The notes under the pieces were generated by a model, which was given only the letters and a program-made list of their open reading frames with translations, was not told the origin of the DNA and did no database searches. 64,000 bases of DNA from Tetrastigma voinierianum (Eukaryota; Streptophyta; Magnoliopsida; Vitales; Vitaceae): the NCBI GenBank assembly GCA_016808115.1, contig JAEQBH010004104.1, forward strand, positions 558,001 through 622,000, given 5' to 3'. Both the position numbers and the translations under genes were made by a program. Below are positions 59,727 through 64,000 of the stretch, in pieces; position 1 is the first letter of the stretch, and each line of letters opens with the position of its first letter.

Positions 59727-60480
59727 CTATACTAAAACAAAATAAGAGACATGATAGATCGTATCGGTGCCGTCTATGATGGAAGACAAAACGAAATAAC
59801 GCGACGGATCGTATGAGTTCCATCTGAGCCAAAAAAAAAAAAAAAAACACAAGACATGACGGATCATATGGGTGCCATCTATACTGAAAGACATAACGAA
59901 AGAATGCGACGGATTGTATGGTGTTGTCTATGCTAAAACAAAACAAGAGACATGATAGATCCTATAGTGTCGTCTATGCTGAAAGACAAAACGAAAGAAT
60001 GCGACAGATCGTATGGGTGTCGTCTACACTAAAACAAAACAAGAGACATGATAGATCCTATAGTGTAATCTATCTTTGGAAGGCAAGAAAGCGAGCGCGA
60101 CAGTCGTATTGGTGTGGGTCTATCTTGAAAATAATACGGGGAACCATGAAGCCAGGATGGTATAGGTGCCATTTATGTTGGAAGACAAAAAGAAAGAACG
60201 TGACGGATCGTATGGGTGCCGCCTATGCCAAAACAAAACAAGAGACATGACGAATCGTATAGGTGTCGTTTATACTAGAAGACAAAACGAAAGAACGTAA
60301 CGGATTGTATGGGTGTCATCTATACTAAAACAAAACAAGAGACATGAAGGATCGTCTTTGGTGCAGTCACATGATGGGAAGACAAAAATGAAATGTATGA
60401 CGAATCGTATGAGTTCGAGTCTTACAAAAAAAAAAAAACACGAGACATGACGGATCATATGGGTGTCATCTATCTAGTCT

Positions 60481-60770
60481 AACATGCCACTAAAGTCACA
60501 AAGCAAGTCCAAACCTCCCCCAAATGCCCTCCAAAGGTGATAATAGAGTGTCGAAATCAAGTGATAGTTGGACCATCAAGGATGAAGAGAATGTAACACA
60601 TAGAGAAATCTATACACACCCTAGAGGGACACTAAAGAATAAGACCAGATAACTACACTAAGTTCAAGGTGAGCTTAAACCATAGATAAACTAGGAGCAT
60701 GTCAAGGAAGTGACTAAATGCTCTACTTTCATAAAGGGAGAGGATGAAATCAACTCAGCACGCGATAAAT
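60481..60770. repeat. Satellite block header, copy 3
   Basis: It matches copy 1 more closely than copy 2 (AAGCAAGTCCAAACCTCCCC; GTGATAGTTGGACCATCAAG). Confidence 0.88.
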
Positions 60771-61378
60771 CGTGTAGATGTCGTCTATGCTTGAAGATAA
60801 AACGAAAGATTGCGATCGAATCGTATGGGTGTCGTCTACGCTAAGAAAAAAACAAGAGACATGAAGGTCTTCATAGATGTAGATCTCGTTTGGAAGATAA
60901 AACAAACAAATCTTGGCAGTCCTTATGGGTTGCCACCTATTAAAACAAAACAAAAAGACATAGTGGATCGTATAAGCATCGTCTGCTTACTAGAAGACAA
61001 AACGAAAGAACGTGAGGGATAGCATGGGAGCTGTCACGCTAGAACCAAAACTAGAATATGACGGATTGTATATAGGTGTTGTTTATCTTGGAAAACAAAG
61101 TGAAGAATAGACAAATTGTATGGGTGTCATCCCACATTTGGAGTGTCATCTACACTAGAAAATAAGCAGAAAAGAATCAAATGATTGTATGGGTATCGTC
61201 TATGCTAAAAACAATACACGAGACATGACAGATGGTATAGGTGCCATTTATGTTGGAAGACAAAAAGAAAGAACGTGACGGATCGTATGGGTGCTGCCTA
61301 TGCCAAAACAAAACAAGAGACATGACGGATCGTATAGGTGTCTTTTATACTAGAAGACAAAATGAAAGAACGTAATGG

Positions 61379-61490
61379 GAGGTTTATTTTAGCCCATTCT
61401 GAGTAAAACGATACAGGTTAAGCGTCTTTTAGATTTTTAAAGAGCCACTTCTAAGAACTATACCTTTAGCACCATCTCCAAATGTTATGT
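61379..61490 (-). mobile_element. Copia protease-region fragment inside the satellite, copy B
   Basis: The same fragment with the same edges as 59611-59726, differing by scattered changes. It lies about 900 bp after header 3, as copy A lies about 840 bp after header 2, so the two were multiplied together with the block. Confidence 0.82.
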
Positions 61491-62870
61491 CTATACTAAA
61501 ACAAAACAAGAGACATGAGATCGTGTTTAGTGCCGTCATGATGGAAACAAGCGAAATAATACGTGGTCATTATGAGATTAAAGTCCCAGGCAAAAAAAAA
61601 CATGAGACATGACGGATCATATGGGTGCCATCTATCTTGAAAGACATAACGAAAGAACGCGACGGATCATATGGGTGTTGTCTACGCTAAAACAAAACAA
61701 GAGACATGATAGATCTATGGTAGCAAATACATCTTTGAAAACCAACGAAAAGAACTTATTGAGGATCGTATAGGTGTCGATCTATCTTTAAAAATAAAAC
61801 AAGAGACATGATAAGATCCTATAGTGCTGACCTATCTTTGGAAAGACAAAGCAGAAAGAACCTGGCAGATTGTATGGGTTGTATCATAAAACAAAACAAG
61901 AGACATGACAAATTGTATAGCCATCTATGTTGGAAGGTAAAACAGAAGGACGCGACAAATTGTATAGGCGTCGTCTATGCTAAAACAAAACAAGAGACAT
62001 AACGGATCATATAGGTGTCGTCTATGCTCGAAGACAAAACAAAAGAACGCGACGGATCATATGGTTAATGTCTACACCAAAACAAAAAAAAAAAACAAAA
62101 AAACAAAAGACATGATAGATCGTGTAGGTGTCGTCTATGCTTGAAGATAAAACGAAAGATCACGATTGAATTGTATAGGTGCCGTTTACGCAAATAACAA
62201 AACAAAAGACATGACGGACCGTATAGGTGATGTCTACACCAAGAACAAAACAAGAGACATGACGAATCATATAGGTGTCATCTACACTAAGAACAAAACA
62301 AGAGACATGACGGATCTTATAGGTGTCGTCTATGCTGGAAGACAAAACGAACGAACGTGATGGATAGTATTGGTGCCGCCTACGTCAAAATAAAATAAGA
62401 GACATGACGGGTTGTATATGTGTCATCTATATTGGAAGACAAAATGAAAGAACGCGACGGATCGTATGGTTGTCATCTATGCTAGAAACAAGACACAAGA
62501 CATGATGGATCATATAGGTGCTGTCTATGTTGTAAGTGAAAATGAAAGAACAAGACTGATCATATGGGTGCCGTCTATGTCGAAAACAAAACATGAGACA
62601 TGACGGATAGTATAGGTGCCTTATATGGAAGACCATAAAATGAAAGTGTGATGGTCATTATGACCGTGTAAAAACAAAACAAAACAGCAGTTAGTATAAG
62701 TGCCTGTCATCTATGCTAGAAGACAAAACCAAAGAATGCGAAGGATCGTATGGGTGCCGTCTACACCAGAAACAAAACACGAGACATGACGGATCGTATA
62801 GGTGTTGTCTATACTGGAAGACAAAACGAAAGAATGCGACAGATCGTATAGATGTTGTCTAGGCTTAAAA

Positions 62871-63390
62871 AAAAACAAGGAAAGAAAGCAGCTTAGGGCT
62901 TGAAAGGGCTCAAGGCCTAAAAAATGAAAAACGAGAAAGCAAGCTCTTGGCTCGAAAAGGAAATAAAGTAGCTTAGAGGCGGGTGAGAGAGGCAACAGAG
63001 CTTAGGGCTAAAAATAAAAACGAGAAGATGAGCTCGAGCCGAAAATGAAATGCGGCTTGATTTGAGAACCGAAATCGATAAGGTTCAAGGCCTAAAAAAG
63101 GAAAAAGTAAGAAAAACGAGCTCTAGACTCAAAAAAGAAAGAAAACGGCTTAGAGCTTAGAGCTAAGAGCTCAAGGCTCGACCAAGGAGGCTTAAGGCTA
63201 AGGAAAAGCGAGAAAGCCAGACGGGCTCAGAAAGGAAATAAAGCGGCTGAGTGAAATCTGAGGCCTCGACAAGGCTCAAGGCCTAGAAAGAAAGGAAAGA
63301 AGAACGACTCAGGTTGAGAGAGCACTCAAGGTTCAAGCAGACTAAAGGCCTAAAAGAAAAGAAAGAAGAAAAGCAGAAAGTGACTCCCGG
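62871..63390. repeat. Purine-rich degenerate tandem repeat
   Basis: Boxes such as AGCTTAGGGCT, GGCTCAAGGCCTAAAAA, GAAAAACGAGAAAGCAAGCTC and GGAAATAAAGCGGCT return about every 60-90 bp. It is a different family from the 97-bp satellite and starts right where that one ends. Confidence 0.65.
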
Positions 63391-64000
63391 ATGGGATAAG
63401 CCACAGTATGCAGCTGAAAAGGTTAATGAGAAATGAGATGGTAGTGGAAACCCTCACTGTGATCTAACAACATTGGTGGATGGGGTATGCCCCTAGTATG
63501 AGAAGGTGACTAAAGGAATAAGTGAAATGTCCCCCAAAACTACAGATACTCTAGAGTATGCTCATCGATCATATAGTGAAGTGCAAATCTAACCTCAAGA
63601 ATGCCAGATAGGACCATGGATCAAGGCATGCTAACCGAATAGAACTTACCAATAATTAAATTCATAGTAACCAACACTCAATATGCTAACTACCCAAAAT
63701 GGAGACATTGTCACAAATGAGTCAATAATATGTTAGGCTCTGCCATGGAAGGTGTTGAACCTAAAGACCCATAAGGGTGAAGGATCAACTTTAAAACTCA
63801 AAGACTAAATTGCATCCTTCCTTGAACAAACGAGCAAATCATAAATCATGGTGAAATGGGTAGGTCAATGAAGATGAAGAATATGGTTTGGTAAAATAGG
63901 TATAGATATGAGGCTATCAAGAAGGAAATATCCGAGTATGGGATAGAGGATAGGTAGATATCTAAGATCGACTAGGTATGTCTAAAAGACTATATCTCAT
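63391..64000. other. No recognisable feature to window end
   Basis: Mixed AT-rich sequence with no long frame, repeat unit or RNA gene visible. Confidence 0.5.

Larger units (their letters stand above)
57701..62870. repeat. Satellite-like array, 97-bp dimeric unit with higher-order blocks
   Basis: The unit is made of two related halves, one of 50 bp (CGTATAGGTGTCGTCTATGC, then TGGAAGACAAAACGAAAGAA) and one of 47 bp (CGTATGGGTGTCGTCTATGC, then CAAAACAAAACAAGAGACAT). CGTATAG starts at 58091 and 58188 give 97 bp, with the CGTATGG half at 58141. Units continue for more than 4 kb with changes. A non-repeating header of about 280 bp (starting A.GATGC.ACTAAAGTCACA) stands at 57701, 58768 and 60481. 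It splits the array into blocks of 1067 and 1713 bp and a last block of about 2.4 kb. Confidence 0.92.

Noticed and set aside
57960..62870. Regular repeats with varying intervals, CRISPR-like at first sight
   Set aside because: The whole unit repeats, including the supposed spacers, and the genome is plant nuclear. It is a satellite-like array.
58976..62995. Many 60-80-codon minus-strand frames with repeated hydrophobic peptide (SSSIDDIYTIRHVSCF)
   Set aside because: They are the satellite unit read in translation. The 97-bp unit is not a multiple of three, so frames shift from unit to unit and are broken by stops. No start signals or conservation support coding.

Overview
This window is plant nuclear DNA, most likely from a eudicot; the species cannot be told from the sequence. 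It is almost wholly nested transposable elements and tandem repeats, as in gene-poor heterochromatin. The evidence is a CACTA DNA transposon, four Ty1-copia elements or remnants, a large Ty3-gypsy element, LINE ORF1 pieces with a DUF4283-like domain, TRIM-type mini-LTR elements using a Met-tRNA primer site, and split plant-type exons. No complete, confidently functional host gene was found.

Layout. 1-4566: no recognisable gene; short tandem repeats and LTR-like sequence. 4567-5132: a TRIM element. 5167-20571: a 15.4-kb CACTA element with AAT target duplications, long subterminal repeat blocks built on TTTAGCTAGGGA, and a transposase remnant near its right end. It carries a multi-exon but frameshifted copy of the host gene for TAF15 (RRM plus RanBP2-type zinc fingers). 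Later copia and LINE insertions lie in what looks like that copy's first intron. 20575-23340: a second TRIM fragment and a diverged direct duplication that leads up to a candidate two-exon small secreted peptide gene (23340-23600). 23870-27601, 28972-33025 and 33371-38155: three copia elements (minus, minus, plus). 38156-40008: AT-rich spacer with a 102-bp triplicate and TA microsatellites.

40014-56834: a full-length Tat-like gypsy element with TTACC target duplications, two LTRs, PBS, PPT, gag, protease, RT, RNase H and integrase. Its integrase is split by a later 4.0-kb solo LTR (46090-50106). A 5.8-kb non-pol 3' region holds tandem repeats and a cluster of antisense reading frames. 57701-62870: a satellite-like array of 97-bp units, each made of 50+47-bp halves, organised in higher-order blocks. 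Two of the blocks carry the same short copia protease-region fragment, while matching positions in other blocks are empty. 62871-63390: a second, purine-rich degenerate repeat.

The parts are linked by nesting order and not by a shared pathway. The strongest observations are the TAF15 capture by the CACTA element, the satellite blocks with a retrotransposon insert and its empty sites, and the candidate peptide gene. Almost every coding region is frameshifted, and divergence is patchy, so some breaks may be consensus errors in the assembly.
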